Shown in pieces: positions 51,784-60,699 of a DNA stretch of 64,000 bases. The notes below the pieces were generated by a model. The model had not been told where the DNA came from, did not search any database, and worked only from the letters and a program-made list of their open reading frames with translations. Both the position numbers and the translations under genes were made by a program. This DNA comes from CALHVX01 sp039198065 (lineage in GTDB: Bacteria; Pseudomonadota; Gammaproteobacteria; Pseudomonadales; Azotimanducaceae): the NCBI GenBank assembly GCA_039198065.1, contig JBCCTU010000007.1, forward strand, positions 123,965-187,964, in the 5' to 3' direction. How positions within the stretch are numbered: position 1 is the first letter of the stretch; each line of letters starts with the position of its first letter.

Positions 51784-53585
51784 CGGCGGGCAACGCGATC
51801 GGCTTCGTTTGCTCGGTAGCGCACGGTCCCGTCGATCACGGTCATGAGGATTCGCCCGTTGAGCAGCTCATCGGGAACCTCGCGCGCCACTTCGAAGGGG
51901 TCGATGGATATGACGGTCAGATCGGCCCAGCGACCGACTTCGATGCTGCCCGTGTACTGCTCCCGAAACGCCGCGTAGGCCGCGCCTTGCGTGTAGGCGC
52001 GGAGCGCCTCCTCAACGGTTACGGCCTCCTGTGGGTACCAGCCCCCGGTCGGCTGCAGCGATTTGTCGCGGCGCGTAACCGCGCTGTGGAGCCCGTAGAA
52101 AATGCTGTGGTCCGAGCCCGGGTTGTCGGCGTTGAAGGTCAGCACAGCACCGGTCCGCCGCAGCGACCGCCAGGCGTAAGCACCACGAATGCGCGCCGCA
52201 CCTAATCGCGCCTCGGCCCAACGTTTATCTTCGACCGCATGCGGCGGTTCCATCGACGCCACCACACCGAGCGCGCCGAGCCGAGGCAGATCGTCCGGGT
52301 GCAGCACCTGAGCGTGTTCGATGCGGTGTCGTGCACCGGCTCCGGTTTGGGTCTGTACCCGCTCAATGAAGTCCAGGGTCTCGCGGTTGCCCGCATCGCC
52401 AATGGCGTGAATGCCGACCTGGAAGCCGCGCGCCATCAGTTGCTCCGTCAGCGCCTGATTGAAGCCGTAGCCGCTGCCGCTCACGCCGCGGTGCCCAGGC
52501 CGGTCGCTGTAGTCTGCGAGTAATCGCGCACCCCGGGAACCGAGGGAGCCGTCGTAATAGGCCTTTACGGAACGCGTTACCAGCATAGAGTCCGCGTCCG
52601 TGTCCGGGCCGCGCTCGAGCCACTGCCGAGCGAGCGGTTCGTCGCGTACCGACAGCATGGCGTAGAAGCGCAGCGGCAGCCGCCCTTCCCGTTCCAGTTT
52701 CTCCAACACCCGCATGTGTGCCGCCGGCGTGCCCGCCTCGTGGACCGTCGTGTAGCCATCGGCAATCATCTGTTCCAGCGCCGTGAGCACATTCGCTTCG
52801 AGTTCGGCGTCGGTTAGTTCCGGCAGCGCATCGAGCACCATGGGCGTGGCCCGATTGAGGAACAGCCCGGTCGGCGTGCCGTCCGCACCCAGGGGCATTT
52901 CGCCGCCCACGGGGACGGTACTCCTCGCCGTGATGGCAAGACGATCGAGGGCGGCCTGGTTGACCCAGACGGCAAACCCATGGAGCGAGCGCAAAACCAC
53001 CGGGTGATCCGGCACGGCGGCAGACAAGGCCGCTTTCGAAGGAAAGCGGTTCGCCCAAGCGCCTTCATCCCAGCCCTGCCCCTGAATCCAGGTGCCCGGC
53101 TCGACGTCCGCGGCAACGGCAGCAACGCACGCGATCGCGGCCGCCTCTGTGGCTACGTCCACTAGATCAATCGTGTTCAGCTTCTGCCCGAGCTCGAACA
53201 CATGGGTATGCGATTCAACCAGCCCCGGAAGCACCGTGGCCCGAGCTAGATCGATCACTTCCGTTTCTGGTCCTGAAAGAGCGAGCACCGCTTCGTCACT
53301 CCCAACGGCCACGATGAGCCCATCGCGCAGAGCCACGGCTTCCGCATCGGGAACGAACTGGCCGTTGCGAAGACTCGCGTCCGCCGCCGGCGTTCCGTCC
53401 GCTGGCGCGGGTGGAGACCAGGCCAGGCTGTAGACCCGCGCGTTATGGAGGATCAGCGTTGGAGCGTCCGAACCGGCATCGGCTGCCGTATCCAGTGCAA
53501 CACCCTGACAGCCAGCGGCCAGCGCCAGTACGAAGCCAACGGCCATCGCCCGCATCCGCCGCGCACCGGTCTGGAGTTCAGTCAC
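51780..53585 (-). CDS. YtcJ-like amidohydrolase, putative lipoprotein
   Basis: A 601-residue amidohydrolase: metal motif ESHTHVFELG, GYGFNQALTEQLMARGFQVGIHAIGDAGN, HRIEHAQVLHPDD and LTFNADNPGSDHSIFYGL. The family is TIM-barrel, metal-dependent hydrolases similar to YtcJ. I chose GTG 53585, which overlaps the stop of the small gene upstream (GTGA) and has AGGAG nearby; ATG 53555 is possible. The start gives a lipoprotein signal with lipobox LAAGC, so it is probably exported and anchored. Substrate unknown. Confidence 0.86.
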   Translation of the reverse strand: MTELQTGARRMRAMAVGFVLALAAGCQGVALDTAADAGSDAPTLILHNARVYSLAWSPPAPADGTPAADASLRNGQFVPDAEAVALRDGLIVAVGSDEAVLALSGPETEVIDLARATVLPGLVESHTHVFELGQKLNTIDLVDVATEAAAIACVAAVAADVEPGTWIQGQGWDEGAWANRFPSKAALSAAVPDHPVVLRSLHGFAVWVNQAALDRLAITARSTVPVGGEMPLGADGTPTGLFLNRATPMVLDALPELTDAELEANVLTALEQMIADGYTTVHEAGTPAAHMRVLEKLEREGRLPLRFYAMLSVRDEPLARQWLERGPDTDADSMLVTRSVKAYYDGSLGSRGARLLADYSDRPGHRGVSGSGYGFNQALTEQLMARGFQVGIHAIGDAGNRETLDFIERVQTQTGAGARHRIEHAQVLHPDDLPRLGALGVVASMEPPHAVEDKRWAEARLGAARIRGAYAWRSLRRTGAVLTFNADNPGSDHSIFYGLHSAVTRRDKSLQPTGGWYPQEAVTVEEALRAYTQGAAYAAFREQYTGSIEVGRWADLTVISIDPFEVAREVPDELLNGRILMTVIDGTVRYRANEADRVARR

Positions 53586-53692
53586 GACTCCTGTTGCTCC
53601 GTCTCGCGCATTTCCTTGCGCAGCTTGTACAGCTCCCAGAGGGGCACACCCAACAGCACCCCGAAGGTGAGCGTCAGTTTGCCGACGATCAT
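53582..53692 (-). CDS. Small membrane peptide (36 aa) leading the amidohydrolase operon
   Basis: A 36-codon frame: MIVGKLTLTFGVLLGVPLWE, then a polar tail with LYKLRKEMRETEQQES. A single hydrophobic helix is followed by charged residues. The ATG at 53692 has GGAGG seven bases upstream, a textbook site. Its TGA overlaps the GTG start of the amidohydrolase by four bases, matching the pattern of the rest of the operon. A longer frame from ATG 53710 has no such site. Probably a small inner-membrane protein. No family recognised. Confidence 0.7.
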   Translation of the reverse strand: MIVGKLTLTFGVLLGVPLWELYKLRKEMRETEQQES

Positions 53693-53787
53693 GATGAGAC
53701 CTCCATCCATAGCGTTGCCCTGCTGTGACTCGCGCGACCATTTGCCGCTACCCTAGCAGATGAATTCGCACCCGGGAGACGCTTCCG

Positions 53788-54723
53788 ATGACCTTCGCTC
53801 TGCGTTCCGCAGCTCTGATCTCGCTGTTTTCTCTGGTACTGGGGTGCACCGCGACGGAAAGTCCCGTCGCCTACCGGGTGACCGGTGAACCGCTGTACCC
53901 GACCGCCCTGAGTGACTCAGCGCAACAACGATTAAACGCAAATCTTGCAGCGGCTCGGCGCGCTTTTGATGACGACCCATCGGAACTGAACACGATCTGG
54001 CTCGGGCGGCGACTCGCGTACCTGCAGCGGTACCCGGAGGCGCTCGAGGTCTTCCGGGATGGCATCGCACGCTTTCCTGAGTCCTACCGGCTCAAACGCC
54101 ACCTCGGGCATCGGCTGATCAGTACGCGCCGTTTCCCAGCGGCTGTAGAAGTCCTCGAGGCCGCACGGGCGCAGATGCCCAAGAACCAGACCGAGATCGA
54201 GCCGGACGGCATCCCCAATCGCCTGAACCAGCCGCTGTCGAACACACAGTTCAACGTGCTCTACCACCTGGCGCTCGCCTACTACCTTCAAGGCGATTAC
54301 GACACCGCAGCCGAACGATGGGCGGAGTGCATGACCTATTCCGACAACCCGGATCTGCAGGTCGCCACCCGCGACTGGCTGTGGATGACCTACCGACGGC
54401 TGAATCGCGACGAAGACGCCGCCGCGTTGCTCGAACCGATCACACCAGAGCTCGAGGTCATTGAAAACGACAGCTACCTGAAACGGCTGCGCATGTATCG
54501 GGGCGAACTGCCGGTCAACGCGTTGTTTACGACTGCGGCTGAGGACCGCGCGCTCGCCCTGGCCACGCAAGGCTACGGGGTCGCGAACTGGTATCTGGTT
54601 AACGGCGATCCAGCCCGAGCCGCCGCGATGTGGTCTGAGATCGAAGCGACCGGGTCCTGGTCTGCCTTTGGGTACATCGCGGCAGAAGCAGACCGCGCGC
54701 GCCTTGCGGCTGACACCCGCTGA
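53788..54723 (+). CDS. TPR-type lipoprotein
   Basis: A 311-residue protein. The signal ends in lipobox LVLGC near residue 20. TPR-like helices follow (EALEVFRDGIARFPESYRLKRHLGHRLI, FNVLYHLALAYYLQGDYDTAAERW, VANWYLVNGDPARAAAMW). It may scaffold periplasmic complexes. It starts about 95 bp from the divergent small-peptide operon. Confidence 0.8.
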   Translation: MTFALRSAALISLFSLVLGCTATESPVAYRVTGEPLYPTALSDSAQQRLNANLAAARRAFDDDPSELNTIWLGRRLAYLQRYPEALEVFRDGIARFPESYRLKRHLGHRLISTRRFPAAVEVLEAARAQMPKNQTEIEPDGIPNRLNQPLSNTQFNVLYHLALAYYLQGDYDTAAERWAECMTYSDNPDLQVATRDWLWMTYRRLNRDEDAAALLEPITPELEVIENDSYLKRLRMYRGELPVNALFTTAAEDRALALATQGYGVANWYLVNGDPARAAAMWSEIEATGSWSAFGYIAAEADRARLAADTR

Positions 54724-54726
54724 TCG

Positions 54727-55134
54727 TCAACCCCAGAGCGCGGCAACCAACATCGTGACCGTGGCGCCAAAACCAACGGCCCAAATGAGCGAGCGCAGCA
54801 CGGGAACGCCACTCGCGTAGGCGGGAACGTAGAGAATGCGCGCTCCCTGGTAGGTCCAAGCGCAACCGATGGTCAGGGGGCTGCTACGCTCGCCGAGAGT
54901 CACGACGACGACCGCTAAGGTGAACCAGATCAGCGCTTCGAAATGGTTGTCCATGGCCCGCATCAACCGCCCTGGCAGGCCACTGGGCACGCGCGCTTCG
55001 TCGCGCGGTCCCGCGGTATAGGTCGGACCCAACTGGACGTTAACGGGCACGGCCATGAGAAAGAACTGCAGCACCTGCAGCAATCCGGCGTAGGCCAGCA
55101 CCTCGATTTCTTGTGGCCTCGGGGTTGTCTCCAA
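54727..55134 (-). CDS. MAPEG-family membrane protein (second copy)
   Basis: A 135-residue protein with four helices. The N-terminal half contains GPRDEARVPSGLPGRLMRAMDNHFEALIWFTLAVVVV, matching the MAPEG membrane-enzyme pattern, and ARILYVPAYASGVPVLRSLIWAVG follows. It converges on the TPR lipoprotein gene with a three-base gap. The unknown secreted protein gene ends six bases before its start. Confidence 0.86.
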   Translation of the reverse strand: METTPRPQEIEVLAYAGLLQVLQFFLMAVPVNVQLGPTYTAGPRDEARVPSGLPGRLMRAMDNHFEALIWFTLAVVVVTLGERSSPLTIGCAWTYQGARILYVPAYASGVPVLRSLIWAVGFGATVTMLVAALWG

Positions 55135-55140
55135 TCGGGT

Positions 55141-56214
55141 TTAGCGGCGTTGGGCCAACTCGGCGACCGGTCTGTCGGGGTCAACAATGAACACCTGCGC
55201 GAACTTCACATCCAACGCCGTTGAGATCGCCGTGTTTGCACCGGTCTCGGGGTCCGGATACGCGTCTGCAAAGCGTCGCAAGGCACGGTACAGGGATATG
55301 CTGCTGATCTGACCGTTGCTCAAGTGATGCGTCGAATCGTTGCGAATGAGCTGGTAGTAGTAGGTGTCTACATCGGCATAACCCGCCAGCAGGCCTTCAG
55401 CGCCATCTCCAGTTACAGACAGGACGAGACGCGCGTCTCTGAACTGGTGGATCGACGGCACGCTCAGGTTTTGCCAGGGCATGATGAGGTCCGCGACCGG
55501 CTCCGTAGTCAGTACGCCGTTACGGATCGAGCCGGTAGTTTCCCGAATCAGTGACGCCCCCCAGCGGCGATCGACGCGCTGTGTTCCCCCGGGCATGACC
55601 TCGAGTCCCGTGGCGTCCGTCAGCAGACGATCGAGGCCGCGGTAAAACGTGACCTGCACTTGGTCGTCGTTGCGCAGATCATCCACACCGCTGAGCTCGA
55701 TCATCATGCGGTTGAAGCGTTCGTCCAGGATGCCTTTGTTCTGAAAGATGAATTCGACACCATCGGGGCCACGGAACCCGATGATGCAGCCAACGCTCCG
55801 GTACACCTCGTTGTCGATGCCGGGGGTGCCGTCCGGATGAACGAAGTCGTTCTCATCGACGGAGCCATCGAGGTTCAGCCCCCAGGACAGCGAGCCCTCG
55901 ACGACTTTGAAGGGGAAGCCGTCAGGCTCCGGCGTCGGGTGCCAGGTCTTGACTTCCTGCGCGAGCTGGGTCTCCACCACGGTGCGCTCGGTCGCGTCGG
56001 GGAACTTGGCAGCAAACTGCTCGCGGGGACCGTCGTTGAACCCGTCCGGGCACTCCTCGCGGCCATCCTTGGTCTGGTAGACGGCCCAGAAGAGGTCCGT
56101 CATGACAAACCCGATGCGCCCATTGCGAAGCGGCGTGCCGACGGCTGCCTCAACATCAAGTGAAGTCAAATAACCAGTTAAAACAATTATTTGAGCGATT
56201 TTCTTTAGATCCAT
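55141..56214 (-). CDS. Secreted protein of unknown function in the DUF1552/DUF1592 module
   Basis: A 357-residue protein. It has an N-terminal signal-like segment (KKIAQIIVLTGYLTSLDVEAAVG). The body contains WGLNLDGSVDENDFVHPDGTPGIDNEVYRSVGCIIGFRGPDG and GVDDLRNDDQVQVTFYRGLDRLL, pattern-rich in Asp and Gly, and one or two Cys. It overlaps the stop of the secreted-repeat gene (TGATG), so translation is coupled. I do not recognise a named family. Probably periplasmic. Confidence 0.72.
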   Translation of the reverse strand: MDLKKIAQIIVLTGYLTSLDVEAAVGTPLRNGRIGFVMTDLFWAVYQTKDGREECPDGFNDGPREQFAAKFPDATERTVVETQLAQEVKTWHPTPEPDGFPFKVVEGSLSWGLNLDGSVDENDFVHPDGTPGIDNEVYRSVGCIIGFRGPDGVEFIFQNKGILDERFNRMMIELSGVDDLRNDDQVQVTFYRGLDRLLTDATGLEVMPGGTQRVDRRWGASLIRETTGSIRNGVLTTEPVADLIMPWQNLSVPSIHQFRDARLVLSVTGDGAEGLLAGYADVDTYYYQLIRNDSTHHLSNGQISSISLYRALRRFADAYPDPETGANTAISTALDVKFAQVFIVDPDRPVAELAQRR

Positions 56215-57545
56215 CAGAGCACACCCCGCATGAAGTCATCCCGCAGCCAAAAGGCTTTCAGGCCGTTGCGCTGTCCGCGCCACTCTCCGGTGCCGTCGCC
56301 AAAGACATCGCCAGGCTGACGATCAAGGGCGTAGGTCACCACAGGCCGATCCCGGAAGGTCCATACCCTGACCGCCTCGGGACTGTCGTTCGGTACAAAA
56401 CGGCCGGACATGGGATCGACGGTGGCAACACGCCAGGAGCGGTTCGGGCTTACCTCGTCGGGCCCGGCTTCGACGTAGGGCCAGTGCTCGCGGCAACGGC
56501 CAGGCTCGCCACCACCGCACATGGCCATTCGATAGACCTGCGTGTCGTCCGGGTGGTCGCAGGCGAGCTGATCCGCGGAATCGTCGCCGCAGCGGTACAG
56601 ATAGATGGTTCGGCCATTTGCATCGGCCAGCACTTCGCCGGCAATCGTCGCCTGGACTCGGAACCGTTCGGGAAAAGCCGGCGCCGGCAGCAGATAGACG
56701 TTCGCCCAGCCCGCCTCATCGCTGCCCTGCTGAGCCCAGGACTCCTGATCGTGGCGGTAGGCGTAAAGCGGCTTACCGTCATAGGTCCACTGGCGGATCC
56801 CAGGCTTGGGTGCCGTGAAGCCCCACTGCCCCTGCGCCCGCGCAAGTCTTGGCGCGAGGAGCGGTCGCCAGTCCGCGAGACACGCCGCATCGCAGTCGAC
56901 GTCCTTTGCGTGCGCGTACACGGCGTCGTTCTTGTGCGTTGTCAGCATCAACCCGAGCGTCGTCCGTTTCACGGCAAAGCCCGGGGGCACCGCCAGCGGC
57001 GGCGTTGCCGGGACCCGTACCGCCGGCGAGTCACCGCCAAAGCGACGGAGACTGCCGCCGATGGTGTCACCGGGAAGTTTGTCTCGTACGGACGTATACA
57101 GCGGCTGTTCGTCATAGGCCCACTGACGCGTGCCGTCGCGCCGTTCAACGATTGTCCACTTGCCGACGTCTTCCGTGGTCGAGTCTGCAAGCACCGGTGG
57201 CCAGAGGTCGGTACAGCTCGGTCGCGTCTCGAGCTCCGGCAGCTCGATGCCTGCGGGGTACGGACTCATGAGGCCCGCGGTCGTGGTCCGGACCTCGTCA
57301 TAGCAAGCGGGCGTACCGGCGGCTTCGCCGCTGTAGCCGTTGCGGTGTTTGTGCTGCGGCCAGGTGTACAACGTGCGACCGAGGGCATCGGCAAACACCG
57401 GGCCTTCCAGCTCCGTCATCTGCACGCGGAAACCCGGTGGCATGGGCTCTTCGCGATAATCGACCGCGACGACCGGACCCGCAGCAACTACGAGGACCCA
57501 GAGTAGGCCCTTAAGCCACCCGCGTACCCGCGGACCACTGCGCAC
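56214..57545 (-). CDS. Secreted protein with three 'secreted repeat' (Y-x4-D) units
   Basis: A 443-residue protein. After a hydrophobic signal (GLLWVLVVAAGPVVA) it holds three related units. Each contains an early 'Gly-Arg-Thr-Leu/Ile-Tyr' strand, a Cys pair and the late 'Trp-x-Tyr/Phe-x-x-x-Pro-Leu/Val-x-(Y/T)' motif: QWAYDEQPLYTSVRDKLPGD, QWTYDGKPLYAYRHDQ and VWTFRDRPVVTYALDRQPGD. This is the COG4315 lipoprotein-repeat family of unknown role. I chose GTG 57545, one base past the DUF1552 stop; the frame extends to 57608. Confidence 0.8.
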   Translation of the reverse strand: MRSGPRVRGWLKGLLWVLVVAAGPVVAVDYREEPMPPGFRVQMTELEGPVFADALGRTLYTWPQHKHRNGYSGEAAGTPACYDEVRTTTAGLMSPYPAGIELPELETRPSCTDLWPPVLADSTTEDVGKWTIVERRDGTRQWAYDEQPLYTSVRDKLPGDTIGGSLRRFGGDSPAVRVPATPPLAVPPGFAVKRTTLGLMLTTHKNDAVYAHAKDVDCDAACLADWRPLLAPRLARAQGQWGFTAPKPGIRQWTYDGKPLYAYRHDQESWAQQGSDEAGWANVYLLPAPAFPERFRVQATIAGEVLADANGRTIYLYRCGDDSADQLACDHPDDTQVYRMAMCGGGEPGRCREHWPYVEAGPDEVSPNRSWRVATVDPMSGRFVPNDSPEAVRVWTFRDRPVVTYALDRQPGDVFGDGTGEWRGQRNGLKAFWLRDDFMRGVL

Positions 57546-57546
57546 G

Positions 57547-58881
57547 TCAGACCAGAATCTCACCAATCTCGCTCGACGTGGTGTTGCTCTTCGTCCCCCA
57601 GCTGTCAATGTCCAGGCCCATCAGACGCTGCGCCGTGTAGCCAAGACGGCAGCCAGGCGAGCCGCCGCCGTCGATGTGGAGCCCGGTCCGAATCCGGCCA
57701 CCGGCGTTGCCGGCGCTGAACATCGGTATGCCGTCGATGGCGTGCAGCTTGGCGAAGGACTGGTCGGTCGTTGCGTAAATGAACACGTTATCGAGCATGG
57801 ACCCGTCGCCTTCCCGGAATTTGGCTAGCGCCTGTACGTAGTAGACCCACTCGTCCATGGCACGACGCGTGTACCAGGAGGTGTTGGGCTGGAAGCCAAG
57901 CTCCGGATCCACAGCTTCCTCATGGGTAGCCGTGTGATGCGGCTTGTCATAGCCCGGCTTGGTGGTTGCTGAGAACGCGGCGGCGTAAAACATGTTGAAC
58001 ACCCGCGTCTGGTCGCAGGCGACGGCCATCAGCATAAGGTCCGTCATGAGCCGATGGCGTTCGGACACGAGATCGGCGTCGAGGCCTGCAGCGAGATCCT
58101 TCGGCTCTTCCAGGAGGATGCAGGCTTCTCTTGGATCCGGCTTAGTAAGCTGCAGATCGAAGCGCCGTTCGAGATCCCGCAGGCCAGTAAAGTACTGGTC
58201 GAGCCGTGCGCGGTCGTCAGCGCCCAGATGTTTCTCGAGACGCTTGGCGTCCTCGCGCACCACGGACAACGCGCTCTTGCGCACCAGCACCCGCGGATCC
58301 GGCGAGAACGTGTCTGCGTTCGGGTCCTGAAACTCCTCACCGAAAAGGCGCTGATAAAAGCGCAACGGCGACCACTCCGGCGCATTAACGGAGTTGCCGC
58401 CCTCATAACTGAAACTGTCCCGCACGTCGCCAGTGGCTGTTGCCGATAGGCTGCGAAAGCGCGTGGCGTTGCCGAGCTTGCGCGCGATCGACACATCGAT
58501 CGTTTCCCCAGGCTTGTTGGCCCGGGTATAGGGTGCTTGCCCTGACCGCAACACCACCCAACCCGAGTGATGGCACAGGTTCGGCGCGTCGTCTTTAAAG
58601 ACGTGGAAGTTGGTGTAGAGGTTGATGTGCTGCTTGATCGGCGCAAGGGCTGCGATCTCTTCCGGCAGGTCGTATTCCGTACCCGTTTGTTTCGGAACGA
58701 AGATCGACTCACTCATGCCCAACCCCCAGGACCAGGTCCCGAAGCGCAGGGGAATCGAGGCACCGGAGGCAAGCGCCGAGCCGTTGTCGTTGAGAAATAC
58801 GTTGAGTAACGGCAGCCCGAGCGTAACCGACGCTCCTCGCAGCGCGCCGCGCAGGAAGCGGCGACGGTTCCAGTTTGTCAT
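57547..58881 (-). CDS. DUF1552 protein with Tat signal
   Basis: A 444-residue protein. The start is a twin-arginine signal (NWNRRRFLRGALRGASVTLGLPLL), so it is exported folded. The body matches DUF1552: GTWSWGLGMSE, HHSGWVVLRSGQAPYTR, and C-terminal IDGIPMFSAGNAGGRIRTGLHIDGGGSPGCRLGYTAQRLMGLD. DUF1552 proteins occur next to DUF1592 and c-type cytochromes in planctomycetes and some gammaproteobacteria, as here. Function unknown. It overlaps the DUF1592 gene by four bases. Confidence 0.9.
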   Translation of the reverse strand: MTNWNRRRFLRGALRGASVTLGLPLLNVFLNDNGSALASGASIPLRFGTWSWGLGMSESIFVPKQTGTEYDLPEEIAALAPIKQHINLYTNFHVFKDDAPNLCHHSGWVVLRSGQAPYTRANKPGETIDVSIARKLGNATRFRSLSATATGDVRDSFSYEGGNSVNAPEWSPLRFYQRLFGEEFQDPNADTFSPDPRVLVRKSALSVVREDAKRLEKHLGADDRARLDQYFTGLRDLERRFDLQLTKPDPREACILLEEPKDLAAGLDADLVSERHRLMTDLMLMAVACDQTRVFNMFYAAAFSATTKPGYDKPHHTATHEEAVDPELGFQPNTSWYTRRAMDEWVYYVQALAKFREGDGSMLDNVFIYATTDQSFAKLHAIDGIPMFSAGNAGGRIRTGLHIDGGGSPGCRLGYTAQRLMGLDIDSWGTKSNTTSSEIGEILV

Positions 58882-60650
58882 GGGAGGTCCTCCTCAGTCA
58901 GACCCGGGCGCTCGCCGGGGTCGGCAGTCTCGCGTCCCGCCTGCGCGATTAACGCGGTAGCCGCGGGGTCAACGGTCGCGCGAACCGAGACAACGGCGCT
59001 GGGATCTTCGGGCGATCGAACGCGAGCAAAGGCCGGGCTGGTCGCAAGATCTTTCAGCAGTGTGCGCAGTCGATGACCCTGCTCACCGAAGCGCCGTTCA
59101 TGCCACTTAAGCAAGCGGCGCTCGTGCTTAAGCGAAACGGGACCCCCGGTACCGTAGGCGTAGAGCCGGTTAACCAGGCAGTACGACAGTTTGGGGTGAT
59201 TGCGGACCGCGTCCGTCAGGCCGGCCACGCTTTCGAAGCGGACACCGTCGAGCTCGCCGGTGATATCGATCGGTGCACCCTGTTCCGTTTCGCGGAACTG
59301 ACCAGCGCCGTCGAAGTTCTCCAGCGCCAGGCCCATGGGATCCGTAATCAAATGACAGCCGGCGCAGGACGGGTTGCGATTGTGAACGTCGAGCCGTTCG
59401 CGCGCGGTGGCAACCTCCCCGGCATCCTCAATGGCGGAGAAGTCCACGTTGGGGGGCGGGTCCGGCACCTTCTGGCACAGAAACAGCTCGCGCAGCGCTT
59501 TCCCGCGCAGCGTCGGCGAACTCCGCACCGGATGCGCGTGGGCTGACAGGAAGCTGAGATGCGTGAGGATGCCCGAGCGCTGACTGTCGGCGGGAAACTC
59601 GAAGGGCGCCCAGCGCGTGGGGCTCGGAACGCCATACACGGCCGCCAGCGGCATGGACATAACCGTTTGGCGGCTGGTGAAGATATCCCGATAGTCAGCG
59701 TCGCGACCGAGGGTGTGTTCGATGACCGTGCGCAGCGTTTGCTCCCGCGCGTCGGCGATCGTCGCACCCGTGACGCGCGGGTACACGCTGGGGTCCTTCG
59801 CTAGGGCATTGAACTCGTCAAAGGCGAACATGTCGTCGAAGAACGCCCGCATGCCCGCTTCGAGGCGGGGACTCGAAAGCATCCGATCGACCTGCGCGCT
59901 CAATACCGCCGCCTGCTGCAGCGACCCGTCGGCCGCGGCCGCAAGCAGTGCATCGTCCGGTGGCGCATTCCAGAGAAAGTAGCTCAAGCGCGAGGCCAGC
60001 GCGTGCGCATCGAGGCGTTGCTCGCCGGGTCGTGCCGGGTCGGCTTCCGTTTGGTCAACGATCAGCAGCATTTCAGGACTCACGAGTACGGCTTCGAGCG
60101 CGATCGCCAGACCGTCGTGGAAACTCTCCAATTCCCGAGCGGCTCGATCCGCCAGGTCAACGAGCTCGTCGAGGCGCGCTACGGCGATCGGCCGCCGGTA
60201 CAGCAGCGGTGCCACCTCACCAAGAACTTGGCGCGCACAAGAGGAGTCCTCCGACTCGTCCGTCTCCGGACGGCAGGACAGCAAAAATGCCCGGTGGTCT
60301 TCGTCGACGGCAAGCCCGGCAATGACGCTAGCCGCCTGCTGCACTTGCGACAGCTGGTCCGACGTAAGGCCAACGGAAGCGGCCCCGGATGCCAACAGTC
60401 CGTCCGTTCGCGCAAGCGGCGGTACCGGCGGGATCACACTCTCGGCAATATCTGCGCCAAAGACGTCAGCAATGGTATTGGTGTACTGCTCAGCGGTAAG
60501 GAGCCGAGCGCGCGCGAGCGATCCCACGTCGGGCATGGGGTCCTGAGGTTCGGCGCAGGCACTAAGGAGAAACACGAGGCACAGGCCAAGCCAGCCGATC
60601 GGCCAGCGCATCGATACCAATGCCCGAGCTTGCTTACGCGACCCAATCAC
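58878..60650 (-). CDS. DUF1592-type (DUF1587/1592/1588/1585 order) lipoprotein
   Basis: A 590-residue protein from GTG 60650 (ATG 60611 is also possible). The lipoprotein signal has lipobox LLSAC. The domain order is DUF1587-like (LTAEQYTNTIADVFG), DUF1595-like, DUF1592 (RLSYFLWNAPPDDALL, RMLSSPRLEAGMRAFFDDMFAFDEF), DUF1588 (THLSFLSAHAHPVRSSPTLRGKALRELFLCQKVPDPPPNVDF, NRNPSCAGCHLITDPMGLALENFDGAGQFR) and DUF1585. The CAGCH motif may bind haem. Exported and membrane-anchored; role unknown. Confidence 0.9.
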   Translation of the reverse strand: MIGSRKQARALVSMRWPIGWLGLCLVFLLSACAEPQDPMPDVGSLARARLLTAEQYTNTIADVFGADIAESVIPPVPPLARTDGLLASGAASVGLTSDQLSQVQQAASVIAGLAVDEDHRAFLLSCRPETDESEDSSCARQVLGEVAPLLYRRPIAVARLDELVDLADRAARELESFHDGLAIALEAVLVSPEMLLIVDQTEADPARPGEQRLDAHALASRLSYFLWNAPPDDALLAAAADGSLQQAAVLSAQVDRMLSSPRLEAGMRAFFDDMFAFDEFNALAKDPSVYPRVTGATIADAREQTLRTVIEHTLGRDADYRDIFTSRQTVMSMPLAAVYGVPSPTRWAPFEFPADSQRSGILTHLSFLSAHAHPVRSSPTLRGKALRELFLCQKVPDPPPNVDFSAIEDAGEVATARERLDVHNRNPSCAGCHLITDPMGLALENFDGAGQFRETEQGAPIDITGELDGVRFESVAGLTDAVRNHPKLSYCLVNRLYAYGTGGPVSLKHERRLLKWHERRFGEQGHRLRTLLKDLATSPAFARVRSPEDPSAVVSVRATVDPAATALIAQAGRETADPGERPGLTEEDLP

Positions 60651-60699
60651 ATCACCGCCCTCGCGGCTGTCTCTCCTAGTACGAAGAATACCACTTCGC

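Noticed and set aside
56160..57506. 448-codon plus-strand frame opposite the secreted-repeat gene
   Set aside because: The minus-strand frame has coherent repeats, a signal peptide and coupled neighbours. The plus-strand product is an Arg/Ala-rich shadow.
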